From an uncultured Bacteroidales bacterium (GTDB lineage Bacteria > Bacteroidota > Bacteroidia > Bacteroidales > FEN-979), in assembly GCA_903959905.1 (NCBI GenBank), contig CAJBYO010000003.1, positions 1-64,000 on the forward strand: 64,000 nucleotides of DNA, in the 5' to 3' direction. Positions 51,901 through 61,000 of the stretch are shown here, in pieces. How positions within the stretch are numbered: position 1 is the first letter of the stretch; the number at the start of each line of letters is the position of its first letter. Below the pieces are notes generated by a model that saw only the letters and a list, made by a program, of their open reading frames with translations, had not been told where the DNA came from and searched no databases. A program made the translations under genes and the position numbers.

Positions 51901-54806
51901 AGCAAGGTCGTGTTGCCATTGCAAAGCACCTGGTTTGCAGGCTGATCTGCTTCAGCTGTTGGATTTACAGTGATAGAAAACGTTTTTGTAGGACCGTCGC
52001 AACTGACGGCACCATGGTCAAAATGAGCTGTCACCACAATAGTGGCAGTTACAGGAGAAGTTCCGGCGTTAAGCGCTGAAAAGGCAGCAATATTACCAGT
52101 TCCTGTTGCAGGAAGGCCGATGGCCGTCGTGCTGTTGGTCCAGGTGTAGGTTGCTGTTCCTCCTGTTGTGGCTGTTGTGAAAGAGACTGCTGACGTTTGA
52201 AGCCCGTTGCAGATCACCTGGCTTGAGGGTTGGTTAACCTGTGCTGAAGGGTTGACGGTGATTGTGAATGTTTTTGTTGGTCCGTCGCACGTTAAGGCCC
52301 CGTTCTCAAAATGAGGTGTAACAACGATGGTTGCCGTGACAGGTGCTGTGCCGGTGTTAATGGCGTTAAATGATGCAATGTCTCCGGTTCCGCCGGCAAC
52401 AAGGCCAATCCCGGGGGTATTGTTAGTCCAGGTGTATGTTGTAGTTCCCCCGCTGTTGCCGGTTGTATATGCAATCGGATCGATCGGGGTGCCATTGCAC
52501 TTTACCTGGTTCAGGGGCTGGTCAACCTGGGCAGTCGGGTTGACTGTGATCGAGAATATTTTTGTTGGGCCGTCGCAAGTGACTGATCCGTTTTCAAAAT
52601 GGGGGGTGACCGTTATTGTAGCTGTAATCGGGCTGGTACCTGCGTTTAGTACCGTAAATGCAGCAATATTACCGGTTCCGGTTGCTGCCAGGCCGATGGC
52701 AGGATTGCTGTTCGCCCAGGAATATGTATTTGTTCCACCGGCATTGGTGCTGGTGAAACTGACCAATGATGTCTGGCTATTGTTGCAAACAACCTGGTCT
52801 GCAGGCTGATCCACCTCGGCAGACGGATTCACTGTAATGCCGTAAGAAGCCGGTGCTCCCTGGCAATTATTCGCAGTGGCGGTGGCTGTAATGGTGGCAG
52901 TTATCGGAGCAGTACCTGTATTTGTTGCGGTAAACAATGGGATATCGCCTGTGCCGGTTGCCGGGAGGCCAATGTTTGTATTGCTGTTGGTCCAGTTATA
53001 CGTTGCAGAAGCAACAGGACCGGTAACAGGCACTGAAGTTGTTGCTTCGTTATTGCAGTAAACCTGGCTGGCAACCGCAAAGGGATCTGTAGCGGGCAGA
53101 GGATGAACTGTAATATCATAAGTTATCGGCGTGCCAATGCAAAAACCAATCCGCGGGGTGATGGTATAGGTAATCACTGCATCTCCGGGCCCGGCATTAA
53201 AGATTGAATCATTGATCATTAAGCCGGATTGCCCCGACGGAAAGTGTGTGATTGAAGCGGTTCCGCTGGTCACGCTGCTGGTCCAGGTGGCATCAGCTCC
53301 GGAACCGGGGTTTGGCGGGTTGAAAGTTAAAGGTAGTCCTGCGTGCTCCCCTGAACAAATCTCATAGGTGGCCGGCAGGCTCTCAATGAGGGGCGGGTCC
53401 CCTACAAAAATCGTGAAGGTGGTATCGCCCACACAACCATCCTGTGAATATGATTCAACAGTAACCTCATGCGGGCCGGTAACTGTGTAGGTATGTGTAA
53501 TAGTAGCATTTGTGGTTAGCGGAGTAAACGCTCCGGCAGCATCAAAACGCCATTTCCGGTTGATGATCGGCTGACTTGGGTTGGTACTTGTTGATGTGTC
53601 CGTAAATGAACTTTCATTTCCGGTACAGTTTACAATGCTTGAAAACCCGGGATTAACCTTTGTGAACATGATGGTCTGCATCACTTTTTCAAGTACACAG
53701 CCGTTGACAGCAGTGAGTTTTAAATAAAATGTATTGCCGGTGAGGGCGCCTTGCGCTGCAGTGATTGTACAGGATTGGCTGTTTCCAACAATAGGACCGG
53801 TCGGGCCGGGTCCGTTCCATTCGTAACCGGTGAACCCCGGAGGGCCGGTCATCGTCACCACGCCGGATCCTTCACAGCCGGATAGGGCAATGTTCATACT
53901 GCTGCAGAAGGCTGAAATGTAAGCATATCCGAAGTGGGTTCTGAAAACACAACCCTGTACTTTGAACCTGATGTATACAGTTTGCCCGGCATAATCGCCG
54001 AGGTTGAGCCCGACGGTGGTCCAGTCGCGCCAGTAAATGTTGCTGCCGCAAAGATTCCATCCTGAACCGGGGGGAGGAGGCCCACTCCCGGGAGCGGTAA
54101 AATGATAGCTTCCGCATGTCGGATCAAGTGCCACACCATTCCCATCAACAATTTCTACAAGAAAGTCGGGCTGCTGGTCTGAATTATGTCCGCCACTTTG
54201 TAAAACTACCGCATAACGGTAAATAAAAAAGTCGTTGATGCCAGTGGTAACATTAACAGCATACTTCATTTCTGAGGCCTTGTATTGCGGTGTTGGTCCG
54301 CTGGTGTAAGCTGTATCACCAATTCTTACAATATTGGCTGCTCCGCTGTACGCAGTGAAAATCCCGGTTCCACTACCGGCACAGGTTGTATTGGGGTCCA
54401 GCCATCCGGAACTGATCATTTTATGCAAGGCAGGTTGAAAAGGGCTAGAGGTAGGGGTTGTTAGAAAACCTGGCTGTGTACAGGTATTTGGGAAATAGGT
54501 TCCATAACAACCTGTCCAGCCTGTAAAATCACCATCTGAAAAGTCTGAATTCGGACATGCAGAAGCTCCGGGAGGGAGGTTGTCCAGTTCACTTGCCGGA
54601 ATATAGAACGGCATCATTGGTGTCCCAAGATTATGAAGCGTGTCATGATCATGGCCATGGTCAACGTCAAGGTCATGGTTTTGGCCATTTACCGATAGCA
54701 TTGGAATCATAAAACAGAAGAAAGCGAACACCCATCCCGAGAGTATTGATAACTCAAATACAAATGGAGCTTGCTTTGTTGCAGGTTTAAAGAAGTTAAC
54801 GTGCAT
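45984..54806 (-). CDS. 2940-residue secreted repeat protein with FISUMP domain
   Basis: An N-terminal membrane/signal helix at about 20-42 is followed by a His/Asp-rich stretch (HDLDVDHGHDHDTLHN) that could bind metal. Residues 60-300 resemble a carbohydrate-binding or MAM-like module, then a PKD domain. About 17 near-identical 96-residue PKD-like repeats follow, each with two Cys (VVCNG, TCDGP) and ending TITVNP. Three Ig/PKD domains and the FISUMP domain (about 2760-2940) complete it. Such length fits a surface stalk or adhesin. Confidence 0.85.
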   Translation of the reverse strand: MHVNFFKPATKQAPFVFELSILSGWVFAFFCFMIPMLSVNGQNHDLDVDHGHDHDTLHNLGTPMMPFYIPASELDNLPPGASACPNSDFSDGDFTGWTGCYGTYFPNTCTQPGFLTTPTSSPFQPALHKMISSGWLDPNTTCAGSGTGIFTAYSGAANIVRIGDTAYTSGPTPQYKASEMKYAVNVTTGINDFFIYRYAVVLQSGGHNSDQQPDFLVEIVDGNGVALDPTCGSYHFTAPGSGPPPPGSGWNLCGSNIYWRDWTTVGLNLGDYAGQTVYIRFKVQGCVFRTHFGYAYISAFCSSMNIALSGCEGSGVVTMTGPPGFTGYEWNGPGPTGPIVGNSQSCTITAAQGALTGNTFYLKLTAVNGCVLEKVMQTIMFTKVNPGFSSIVNCTGNESSFTDTSTSTNPSQPIINRKWRFDAAGAFTPLTTNATITHTYTVTGPHEVTVESYSQDGCVGDTTFTIFVGDPPLIESLPATYEICSGEHAGLPLTFNPPNPGSGADATWTSSVTSGTASITHFPSGQSGLMINDSIFNAGPGDAVITYTITPRIGFCIGTPITYDITVHPLPATDPFAVASQVYCNNEATTSVPVTGPVASATYNWTNSNTNIGLPATGTGDIPLFTATNTGTAPITATITATATANNCQGAPASYGITVNPSAEVDQPADQVVCNNSQTSLVSFTSTNAGGTNTYSWANSNPAIGLAATGTGNIAAFTVLNAGTSPITATITVTPHFENGSVTCDGPTKIFSITVNPTAQVDQPLNQVKCNGTPIDPIAYTTGNSGGTTTYTWTNNTPGIGLVAGGTGDIASFNAINTGTAPVTATIVVTPHFENGALTCDGPTKTFTITVNPSAQVNQPSSQVICNGLQTSAVSFTTATTGGTATYTWTNSTTAIGLPATGTGNIAAFSALNAGTSPVTATIVVTAHFDHGAVSCDGPTKTFSITVNPTAEADQPANQVLCNGNTTLLVAFTTTNTGGTPTYSWINTTPSVGLAATGSGDIAAFTAINAGSTPVTATVVVTPHFENGTVTCDGPPKTFTITVNPTAQVDQPLSQVVCNGAQTLATTFTTVTTGGTTTYTWSNSTTSIGLAATGSGNISVFTVINTSTSPVTATIVVTPHFDNGSVICDGPAKSYYITVNPTAEVEQPANQVVCNGSQTLATLFSTLTTGGTSTYTWTNSLPGIGLAATGTGDIAAFNAVNNGTSPVTATVVVTPHFTNGLVTCDGPVKSFLITVNPTAEVEQPANQVLCNGVLTSLITFTTLTTGGTASYTWTNSDPGIGLIATGSGDISAFTAVNTGTSPVTSTIVVTPHFDNGSVICDGPVKSFTITVNPDAQVNQPLNQVVCNGFQTSAVPFTTNTSGGTATYTWTNSTPGIGLAASGTGDIAAFNAINNGTSPVTATVVVTPHFEHGTATCSGPTKTFTITVNPTAEVDQPASQVVCNGSLSSLVAFTTSTSGGTATYTWTNDTPGIGLAANGGGDIGTFTAINNGTSPVIATIAVTPHFNNGSVTCDGPSESFTFTVNPTAEVQQPASQVICNGSPTSLVAFTTLSGGGTTTYSWTNSNVGIGLAATGNGNIPSFSGVNAGTSPQIASIVVTPHFTNGSVTCDGPTKTFTITVNPTAEVEQPADQVICNGSLSDLITFTTVTTGGTATYSWTNNTPGIGLPAIGNGDITAFTTINSGLSPVIATIVVTPHFSNGSLTCDGPTKSFTLTINPTAEVEQPANQVICNGDQSSSVTFTTLTSGGTASYTWTNDTPGIGLPASGTGNIAIFTTSNSGTSPVTASIVVTPHFNNGSLTCDGPAKTFTITVNPTAQVNQPGSQIVCPSSQTSSVSFTTNTSGGTATYTWTNNTVSIGLAASGSGDIAAFSALNSGTSPVIATIVVTPHFNNGAVICDGPAKSFSITVNPSAQMDQPPSQVKCNGDGTSNVTFNSANSGGNVSYTWSNNTTSIGLPANGTGNIASFVATNTGPAPVVATVEVMAHFENGGVTCDGQTKTFTITVNPTAEVDQPPSQVKCNNNPTTAVNFTTTNSGGNSSYTWTNSNTNIGLAATGNGNIPSFTVLNSGTNPVIATIVVTPHFSDGTNTCDGPTKTFTITVNPTAQVDQPQNQVRCNGVSTTTVTFTTLNSGGTSTYTWTNNAPGIGLPASGNGDILNFSPVNSGSSPVIATIIVTPHFDNGSQICDGPAKSFTITVNPTAQVDQPASQVKCSGFTTSAINFTTSNSGGTTTYTWSNSTTSIGLGANGSGNIPSFTTSNPGSVAVVATIVVIPHFDNNGVNCDGPSKTITITVNPLPVPVISGSTSVCSGTTGLVYNTNAGNTNYQWSITSGGTFVSGPGSNQITVAWNNTGTQTLTANYIDPNGCTAVNASTYQVTVQDLPQPTLTGSQYVCVNNTATYSTELASSYSWTVPTAGGTNTGGGNGDHELTMHWLTAGTYTIYVNYTVGTTGCTAASPTPLVVTVNPNPTPSILTPQGSPSICGFSTQNYYTLSTGHDYQWTITGGTNQTGGNSSSIFVLWGNTPPVMVDLLETINYTGVSCPATASTFVVTLKPWPSAPGAISGPSSVCRSSTEQYSVPPILNAITHQWVYTGTGATIMGNGSSTVSVTFAANATSGVLTVTGNNDCGNGPVSAPYAIAVNPRPVVDYNFCGDAITVVGGKRLMLKGGSPLLQGIPAQEGYTTNNGVMGNNPIEYLAGKYYFNPSLLTLSEVGIYPVTYTYTNQFGCNASSPAHNITVLNPATLLTGCPGILTDPRTSPPNTYRTVWIGSHCWMQENLRYGNTISYTANQTDNCTVERYCLSTDDANCSKYGGLYQWDEMVQYDGVDKAQGFCPPGWHIPNEAEWDDLIYSVSNGVGVGIAGSFMNNLAVIGSFKSEPAGIFYLNNLQSFAQPSPKSTFFWTSTYDAATKLAVTRGLNTITPSVSRYESTRVNAFPVRCVKD
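47935..52826 (-). repeat. Tandem array of about 17 coding repeats of roughly 288 bp
   Basis: Each unit begins with the coding pattern (T/S)A(E/Q)V(D/E/N)QP..QV.CNG, contains YTWTN and IGLAATG, then PHF.NG...CDGP and ends F.ITVNP. Unit length is constant at about 96 codons with high identity between units. An eighteenth, more divergent copy lies just upstream in the gene (about 52830-53110). Confidence 0.85.
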
Positions 54807-54920
54807 GTGGCTGGTTGAGAATTAAAAAGAATCTTTTTTGTAAAATTACGATTTTTCTTTCACCCTAACACTATGGGTCCGGATTTAATGTTATAATTGT
54901 TGAAAATGATGTACTGCAAA

Positions 54921-57900
54921 TCAGTCTTTAACACATCTTACATGCAGGCCGTTGGCCTTTGAACTTTCATACAGAGATACCGACTGATTGATGTTGTTAA
55001 GCCCGCGGGAGACAGCCCTGCCACCTGAAACGGTGGAGGTCCAGAACATGGTTGCCTTAAGGTTTTCAGACGGACTGAATGACCACAGGTTGTTAAGGTA
55101 AAAAATGCCTGACAGAGGTGCATTAAAGTTGCCGCTTTGTAAAATACCCCCGGCGATTCCACTGCCCTGGAATGAGTCAATCAGGATTTGCCACTCATCA
55201 GATGTGGGAACATGCCAACCGGCGGGACAAATATCCTGAAGGGTAGTGTTTATGGAATACCCCATGATTTCTTCCCACTGGTAATAAGCTCCGATGGCAG
55301 TACATTGCGAGGCAGTATTATTCAGGCAATATTTTTCTGTTGTGCAATTGTCTGTTTGCGGTTGAAAATGATCCAGGTAATCTCCGTAGTTGAGGTTTGT
55401 TGTCATCCAGCACTGCGAATTTGCACCGGTTCCGGACATAAATGTCGGATAAGATTGGTTGTCACGGTGATCCTGAACAATACCGGGGCAAGGGTCGCCT
55501 GCATTGGAGGCATAAACAGATATCGGAATCGCATAATCGGCGCTGCATCCGAATGCGTTCGTGTATTTATAACTGACCTGGTAATCAACAGCAACCGAGG
55601 CTGAACCGCCAACGATGCCGCTGTTGGCAGGATCAAAGATATAATCTCCACCAGCGATTGAAGTTACGCCAGTGCCAAGGTAAACTCCGGACGGACCTGA
55701 CGGGCTGCCGCCCTTCAGCAGGATCGGTCGGCCATTCTTGGTGGTTTTTATCGTGTTGCATACATTGAATGCAACAACAGGTTTGGGTTTTACCGTTATG
55801 GAGAATGTCATTGACGGGGTACCTTCACCGCAATTGTTGACGCCCCTGACGGTCAATACCCCTGAAGTGGCCGTTGATGAAAAATTGATTGTCAGCACCG
55901 GGCCGCTATTAATCAGTGTAACTCCCGTCCCGGAATAAACCCAGTCATAGCTGATTGCATAAGTTACAGGATCAATCTGATAAACGATGCCGTTTTCAGG
56001 TACACATACCTCATTGCCGCTGATACTGGTTATGGCACTCGCCGGAACAGGCAACGGATTAACAATTACCGGCAGCAATGACTGGGGCCCATAACCGCAA
56101 TCGATGTTAAACCCTTTGACAACGAAGTTTCCAGAGACAGCAGTAGCTGTGAAAATGCAGGAGATGTGGTTTGTACCTGATCCAGCCGTGATAATGACAC
56201 CTGGCGGGACCGTCCAATCATACGAAGAAGTATAGGGGAGTGGTGATATCAGATAATCAACAGTCTGAGGACCCTGGCAAACTGTTCCGGGGCCTGTAAT
56301 CGGTCCGGCCTGCGGAGCAGCCGGGTTTATGAAGAGGTTGAGCATGGAGGCTGTACCATCACCACAATATATGCTGTGGCCATAAACACTAATGATTCCG
56401 GATGCAACCGTCTCGTTAAATGTGACTGTTATGGAATTGGTATTGGATCCTGAAGTAATCGTTGAACCGGCAGGCAAACTCCAGACATAGCTGTCGGCCC
56501 CGGTGATCGGAGGAATTGAATAGATGAGTCCGGAAGAAGGTGTGCAGATGGCATTCAACCCCGAGATTAACCCGGCCGCTGCGGGTGTAGTGCCAACGTC
56601 AACAGAAACAGTCTTTACCGACGACTGACTGCAGGCATCAGTCACAGTAACGGAATACACATGATGACCGGGCGGAGGGCTCAGGGTAATGGAGGCAGTT
56701 GTTGCACCGGTACTCCACAGGTAATTAAATGCATTGCCGGGGAGTATTGGCTGACCACCTGTAACCGACGGTGCCAGGGTCACCGGGGAACCATTGCAGA
56801 CAGTGACACTGTTCAGGTTGACCACCATCGGATTATAATCGGTAATTGGGATGTCGGTCATGACTGCAGTGGTCATTGCGCAAACGGTTGTTGAGCCCTT
56901 TATGACTAAATTTTCAACAGTTTCCGTCATCCCGTCAACTACTGGAACAATTAAAATAGGTGCTGATTGAAGTTGCCCTGCCGGAATTATAATCTGTGAC
57001 GGAAACGGATTTGGCAATACGTCGGCCTGTACGGCAGTGCCGGAATTATGAATGGCTACGTCAATTGTCAGATCGGTTGCGGATGCCTGAGGAATAGAGT
57101 AAACCAGGGAAACATTGCTGCAGCCTTCAACAAGTAACTGCCCGGTAAGCGGGTTTGAGAAAGATGTTGAGCTGGTTACATTGTTGCTGGTGAAACTGTT
57201 CTGCTCCAGGAAGACACCCGAATCCAGTACTCCGTCGGATGCATCCCCGATGGCGAACTTCATGTGATATGACTGGTTGCAGGTAACCGTATAAGAGGCT
57301 GTGAAGACATGGGTTATCCGGTTAAAAGAGAAGAAATCTTTTTTTGAATTCCACCAGGAATAGACGCCATCTCCCGTGTTGCCTTCATCTTCGGCGCAGA
57401 TGTTTGCTATGGTTACAAAATTTGCACTGTTTGGAAGCAATGCAATATTTACCGCGTCATTCTGGAATCCAAGCCCACCGGATATGCCTGTCCCGCTAAG
57501 GAACAGACCGAAAGCATCATTGATATTGCTGCAATAGGTATCAAATTCGATGGATCCGAAGACATACCTGAATGTGACCACATTTGTTTGCGGAATAAAG
57601 TCAAATTCAAGGACTGCTTTATCATTAATCAGGTTGTTGGCGAGAATTACAAGGTCAGTATCTGTTTCCCCTGGGTTGTTCAGCGGCCCCCAGATGTCTG
57701 TGTTCGGATTCTGACCTGCAACGGTGTTCTGCGCATAACCGGAGGATAGCGCAACACCCCCGCTGATGCCAAGCTGGGTTGTCGCCATGCCTGAAGTTGT
57801 AAAATATCCGATCTGGTCTCTTGTTCCCAACGGAATCCGGTTGATACTGTTAAGCGGTTCGGAGGAACCGTTAAATGTTGCGTTTGAAACGGTAATGCCG

Positions 57901-58049
57901 GCGCCGACAAGGTAGGTCTGAACAAAATCAAGCGGGGTAAGCCCGATGGTCGAACCTGGTGTGACGACTGCCTGTGAACTTGCTTTCCCAGCCAACAGCA
58001 AGCCCACTATCATTGGGACTATAAAGGAGAAAAATGACCGGGTTTTCAT
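54921..58049 (-). CDS. Secreted choice-of-anchor L protein with PKD-like domains and FISUMP domain
   Basis: 1042 residues. Signal peptide ends near GKASSQ (26). Residues 30-300 are a choice-of-anchor L domain (GGVALSSGYA, KAVLEFDFIPQTNVVTFRYV, DAFGLFLSG). A Calx-beta-like or Ig segment and about four PKD-like domains follow (TVCNGSPVTLAPSVTGGQ). The FISUMP domain is at about 860-1042. It shares its N-terminal domain type with the IPTL-CTERM protein at 1443-2363 but not its sorting tail. Confidence 0.85.
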   Translation of the reverse strand: MKTRSFFSFIVPMIVGLLLAGKASSQAVVTPGSTIGLTPLDFVQTYLVGAGITVSNATFNGSSEPLNSINRIPLGTRDQIGYFTTSGMATTQLGISGGVALSSGYAQNTVAGQNPNTDIWGPLNNPGETDTDLVILANNLINDKAVLEFDFIPQTNVVTFRYVFGSIEFDTYCSNINDAFGLFLSGTGISGGLGFQNDAVNIALLPNSANFVTIANICAEDEGNTGDGVYSWWNSKKDFFSFNRITHVFTASYTVTCNQSYHMKFAIGDASDGVLDSGVFLEQNSFTSNNVTSSTSFSNPLTGQLLVEGCSNVSLVYSIPQASATDLTIDVAIHNSGTAVQADVLPNPFPSQIIIPAGQLQSAPILIVPVVDGMTETVENLVIKGSTTVCAMTTAVMTDIPITDYNPMVVNLNSVTVCNGSPVTLAPSVTGGQPILPGNAFNYLWSTGATTASITLSPPPGHHVYSVTVTDACSQSSVKTVSVDVGTTPAAAGLISGLNAICTPSSGLIYSIPPITGADSYVWSLPAGSTITSGSNTNSITVTFNETVASGIISVYGHSIYCGDGTASMLNLFINPAAPQAGPITGPGTVCQGPQTVDYLISPLPYTSSYDWTVPPGVIITAGSGTNHISCIFTATAVSGNFVVKGFNIDCGYGPQSLLPVIVNPLPVPASAITSISGNEVCVPENGIVYQIDPVTYAISYDWVYSGTGVTLINSGPVLTINFSSTATSGVLTVRGVNNCGEGTPSMTFSITVKPKPVVAFNVCNTIKTTKNGRPILLKGGSPSGPSGVYLGTGVTSIAGGDYIFDPANSGIVGGSASVAVDYQVSYKYTNAFGCSADYAIPISVYASNAGDPCPGIVQDHRDNQSYPTFMSGTGANSQCWMTTNLNYGDYLDHFQPQTDNCTTEKYCLNNTASQCTAIGAYYQWEEIMGYSINTTLQDICPAGWHVPTSDEWQILIDSFQGSGIAGGILQSGNFNAPLSGIFYLNNLWSFSPSENLKATMFWTSTVSGGRAVSRGLNNINQSVSLYESSKANGLHVRCVKD

Positions 58050-58092
58050 TCTGATAAAATGGATAAGATGCAGTGAAACAATCTTTCAATTA

Positions 58093-61000
58093 CTAATCTC
58101 TGACACAGCGAACCGGAAATGCATTTGCCCTGGAACTTTCATACATCGATACCGACGGGTTGATAATATTGATGCCGCGGGCAACGGGTTTATTTCCCGA
58201 CAGGGTAGATGTCCAGAACATGGTTGCATTCAGGTTGTCTGAGGTTGTAAACGACCATAAATTATTCAGGTAATAGATGCCCATTGATAATGCTTTGAAA
58301 CTTCCGTTTTGAAGGATGCCTCCTGCAATTCCGCTGCCCTGGCTGGCGTCGATCAGTGCCTGCCACTCAGAAGTTGTCGGGATATGCCACGCTGGCGGGC
58401 ATAATCCCTGGTAGGGTATTTGAGTTTGTCCGTACTGAATAATTTCATCCCATTGATAGAGCCCGCCGTATGTGCTGCAAACTGCATCATCGGTGGTCAG
58501 GCAATATTTTTCATTGAGGCAGTTGTCGGTTTGTGGCTGGGGCTGAGCCTGTGATGGGGCTGTGACCTTCGTGCCATAGCGGAGATTTTCGGTCATCCAG
58601 CACTTCCCGCCGATCATTGCTGTTTTGTAAGTGACGGGCGGAGTCTCCCTGTTATCTGTCATGGTAGCTCCGCAGGGAGGATTGGCCCCCAGAACTGTTA
58701 CGCTTTTGGTATCGGAGGAAAAACATGTGTGAACATCGGTATAGGTGAAGGAGACCGTGTGATTGCCCAGACTGAGTAAGGACGGATCAAATATGTTTCC
58801 GGCAGCAACAACTCCGTCAATGTAATAAACGCCTCCCGCTCCGAGCGGAGTGCCGCCTTTGAGCATGAAAGGTTTGGCATTCATATTTGTTACCGGGTCA
58901 AAACAACCTGCGAGATTAACAACCGGGGGAACATGCACTGTAACAGGGTAGGCAGGCGAAATGGGGCCGGATGCGCATCCTGTTTTATTTCCCTGAACAT
59001 AAAGGTTTCCGCTTTGGGAACCGGTCGCGAAATTCAGGCTGGCTGAAGTGCCGCTGTTGGTGATATTTACACCTGCTGAAGGATTGTAGATCCAGGTATA
59101 ACCGTCGGCATTGTTTATTGCTGCAACTGAATACGGGTATTGCTGTGTAAGTGACTGGCAAACCGATGGCGTGCCCGAAATGACCCCTGCTGCATCGGGG
59201 ATGAGGTTGAGAATAACAGTCTTTGTGGCAGGTGCCGAACAAACCACCAGTGGCGAAACAGAGTACGTGATGGACTCGACAACATTTACAGAAACAGGAT
59301 TTGTATTTCCCCAGGTTACTGAAATGCTTGCATTTGCACTTGTTACCGGGCTTCCTCCGCTGATGGTCCACTGGTAGGAGTGGTTTGCCTGAGGCGCACC
59401 AAGAGAATAGGTCACTGTAGTATTTCCGCACGGTGATGCTGCTGATGGCAATGCGGTTATAACCGGGTAGGGAGCAGGGTTAATGGTGATCGGGTAAAGT
59501 GGTGAGATTGCGCTGCAAACAGAAAGAAAATTCTGATCAGTCACCGTAAGCTGGATTGTTCCTGAGGGGCCAGGGCCCCAGTCAACATTGATGGTACTGG
59601 TATTGTTCCCGGTAAATGATACAGCACCTGTCACATTCCACTGGTAAGCATAATTGGTAACCAGTGGGGTCGTATAGGTAGTTCCTGACTGATTGTAGCA
59701 TACAAGCTGGTTGCCGGAAATAGGTGTCAGCGGGATAGGGTTGACATATATTTTATAATCGGCAGGTGCCCCCGGGCATGGCATTCCGTTTTGAGAGGAT
59801 GGGATTATATGGTAGGTCACATAACCCTGCGCCGTATTTGATGTGTTAAACAAAGTTTGAGGTGGTATGTCGCCTGTTATTGGTCCCGGTATAAAACCGG
59901 ATATTGTTCCCGACGAGGCCGTGGCAGTCCAGGTGAAAGTAGTCTGGCTTACATTGGCAATCAGGTGAACCAGTTGACTGGCGTCACCGGAACAGACCTC
60001 CTGCGACATCGAACTGTTTATCACAGTTGGGCTGGGATTGATCTGCACCTGGTAATTGGAAGAGATTCCCTGGCACCCCTGAACGGATGGCATGATCGTG
60101 TATGTAGCGAATCTTGGAACTGTATCCGTATTGGAAACTGCCACTGGCGGAAGGGCAATTCCTGATCCTGTGCCCGGGCAAACAGGAATGAACGGGTCGC
60201 AACTGACGGTCCAGTTAAAGTCGACAGTTTGTGTAATTACTTGCGAACCTAGCGGAACTCCTGTTGTTGACTGGCCAGAGCAGATGATCTGCTGGTTGGC
60301 TGATGGCGGAGTAAAAACAACTTGAGGGACAGGGTTTATTCTGACAACATACACAGAAGCAGGACCTATGCACGAACCAATATTGGCGGTGATGCTGTAT
60401 ATCAGGTTTTGCTGGCTTGCAGTTAAATTGACTACCGACGCCGATGGCAGGTTCAGAGGAGCACTGCCGGAACCTGCTGCCGGACAATTAATTAATCCCG
60501 GATCACACGCAGTTGTCCATGCATAGTCAACAGGCGTACCGGTTACGTCTGTTACGAGGGTTACAGGCAGGGTCGGGGCATTGGAACATGCGGTTTGTTC
60601 TGCAGGGACAGGGAGTAAAACGGACGGCACCGGATTTACAGCGATGGCGTAGGCCGATGCCGGAGAGGTACATCCTGCGGCAGAAGGAATCACATTAAAT
60701 GTAATTGTTTCAACGGAGTGGCCTGCATTGGAGAATGGCTGGATGATCGGATTGGCTGTTCCGGAAACAGCCGGCCCCGGCGTAATATTGGGCGAATATC
60801 CTGATGCACTCCAGCTATATGTCGTATTCGCAACCAGCGATGACAGTGTAACTGTTGCCTGTCCTCCTGAACAAATGGGGGTGGAAGCAGCAGGAGTAAA
60901 CGACAGGTCGGGATATGGCCGAACGGTAATATCTATATAGGTGGTACTTCCCTGACATGATGCCAATGTAGGGGTCACAGCGTAAGTAACTACGCCCGAC

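Noticed and set aside
47935..52826. CRISPR array or satellite DNA
   Set aside because: The period is about 288 bp, units are coding and in frame throughout, and there are no short repeats with unique spacers.
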